NCBI GenBank assembly: GCA_009840305.1
Contig: VXNY01000029.1
Location: forward strand, 62,001-126,000
Length of the DNA stretch: 64,000 nt
Origin: Gammaproteobacteria bacterium
GTDB taxonomy: Bacteria; Pseudomonadota; Gammaproteobacteria; Pseudomonadales; Azotimanducaceae
Direction: 5' to 3'
The notes under the pieces were generated by a model. It ran no database searches. It saw only the letters and a program-made list of their open reading frames with translations, and was not told the DNA's origin. Every line of letters starts with the position of its first letter. Positions within the stretch are counted from its first letter, which is position 1. Position numbers and translations under genes: made by a program. Positions 63,294-64,000 of this stretch are shown here, one piece after another.

Positions 63294-64000
63294 TTATTCG
63301 AAAGTTCGAATTTCTTCGAGTTGTTCATCGGTGAAGTATCGATGCGCATCTGCACCGAAGCCTGTGTCCCAAATCAGATATCTGGCAGCTTCTTGTTGAT
63401 ACTTGGGTTTAGGAAGGAGATCTAGAATTTCAGACAGTTCTACTCGATCTGTGTTATAGATTGCGTTGATTATTTCTCGGAAGTAGTCGTCCTGAAACGA
63501 CTCAGGTAATTCTGAGCCTAGTTCGATTGCGGCCGTTGAATCGTACTTATTCGCCAAAGCACGCCCTAGTTCAGAGTATGCTCTTTTCTTCGTGTCTTCG
63601 TGATCTCGGACATGAGGTAACATTTCGGTGGCTCGATGTACATCGGTCCGCGCTAGAATCCGAATGACTTCGTACTCCAATCCCAATTGACCTTCGGCAA
63701 TCGATTGATTCAATGCGGTGCTCAATGCTAAATCGGGATCCTTTTCCACGAGTGCCGGCATGACACTTTGCAATAACGCTGGATGTAGCGATTCTTCTTG
63801 CAAACCTATCCAATTGAGTGCTGCACGAGTATCTGAAGTAGCCCACTCTTCAACGAGAGCCCCACCCAGTTCTTCCACACCGTTCGGGACACTGTTCAGA
63901 AGGTCCACTGCATCTGCAGGGGACTTCCGAACAATTTGTTTCAAAGCGTTGCCCTGTATCCATTGAAGAGTAAAACCGGACAAATATTTGGACAGGTTTG
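63294..64000 (-). CDS. Helical-repeat protein, type B' copy (partial)
   Basis: The frame stays open to the last base of the window, so the gene starts beyond it and only the C-terminal 235 or so residues are seen. These align with the last third of B: EEWATSDTRAALNWIG against EWARADASAALDWIG, and GLEYEVIRILARTDVHRATEML against the corresponding B segment. It ends with RYFTDEQLEEIRTFE. It stands ahead of A' exactly as B stands ahead of A. Confidence 0.85.
   Translation of the reverse strand, partial: NLSKYLSGFTLQWIQGNALKQIVRKSPADAVDLLNSVPNGVEELGGALVEEWATSDTRAALNWIGLQEESLHPALLQSVMPALVEKDPDLALSTALNQSIAEGQLGLEYEVIRILARTDVHRATEMLPHVRDHEDTKKRAYSELGRALANKYDSTAAIELGSELPESFQDDYFREIINAIYNTDRVELSEILDLLPKPKYQQEAARYLIWDTGFGADAHRYFTDEQLEEIRTFE

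Noticed and set aside
1-64000. CRISPR arrays, prophage or integron
   Set aside because: No short regularly spaced direct repeats, phage structural genes or integrases were seen; the only mobile element is the TnpB unit.

Overview
The window is from a Gram-negative bacterium, most likely a gammaproteobacterium. It carries lipid A and Kdo genes (msbA, lpxK, kdsB). It also has the conserved run rne / rluC / maf / yceD / rpmF / plsX / fabD / fabG / acpP / fabF / mltG / tmk / holB, a long-form PstC/PstA phosphate transporter, and a TonB2-type energy-transduction cluster. Many genes start with GTG or TTG, and reading frames often overlap by 4 to 14 bases. The genus cannot be named from the sequence alone.

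Layout. 1-390 is the 3' end of an unidentified gene. 432-6227 (+) is an envelope operon: exbB, exbD, msbA, lpxK, kdsB, murB. 6252-8942 (-) is rne, with a 548-base divergent region before rluC (9491). 10323-10949 (-) is a Maf pyrophosphatase that overlaps rluC tail to tail. 11053-18767 (+) is the yceD-rpmF-plsX-fabDG-acpP-fabF-mltG-tmk-holB run, which lacks the fabH and pabC genes found there in E. coli. 18754-20079 (-) is pepQ. 20340-25563 (+) is a molybdenum hydroxylase operon (FAD, 2Fe-2S and molybdopterin subunits plus a MoaD-like protein). A TnpB element with perfect 19-bp terminal inverted repeats lies between its first two genes. 25580-27301 (-) is a small TonB-dependent receptor. 27539-36018 (-) is phoB-phoR-pstS-pstC-pstA-pstB-phoU in one direction.

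36463-45922 (+) is a TonB2-like system: a DUF3450 protein, a TtpC-like fusion, ExbB, ExbD, three tandem tonB genes and two TPR proteins. Each tonB is followed or preceded by a long non-coding spacer that is itself part of the repeat, and each has the same hairpin 85-86 bases before its start codon. 46281-51395 (+) carries ribE, pyrF (type 2), a glutaryl-CoA-dehydrogenase-like gene, uvrC and pgsA, followed by tRNA-Cys. 51569-52513 (-) is a ribose-phosphate pyrophosphokinase. 52751-56478 (+) is a hydantoinase/oxoprolinase pair, followed by a small membrane protein.

57223-64000 (-) is an array of four large, membrane-anchored, helical-repeat proteins in the order B'-A'-B-A. It arose by duplication of a two-gene unit, and all four proteins share a C-terminal FTDEQIE-like motif. 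I do not recognise a function for this family. Together with the tonB triplication, it is the most likely place for undescribed biology. The phosphate, lipid A, fatty acid and housekeeping regions look ordinary apart from the details noted below.
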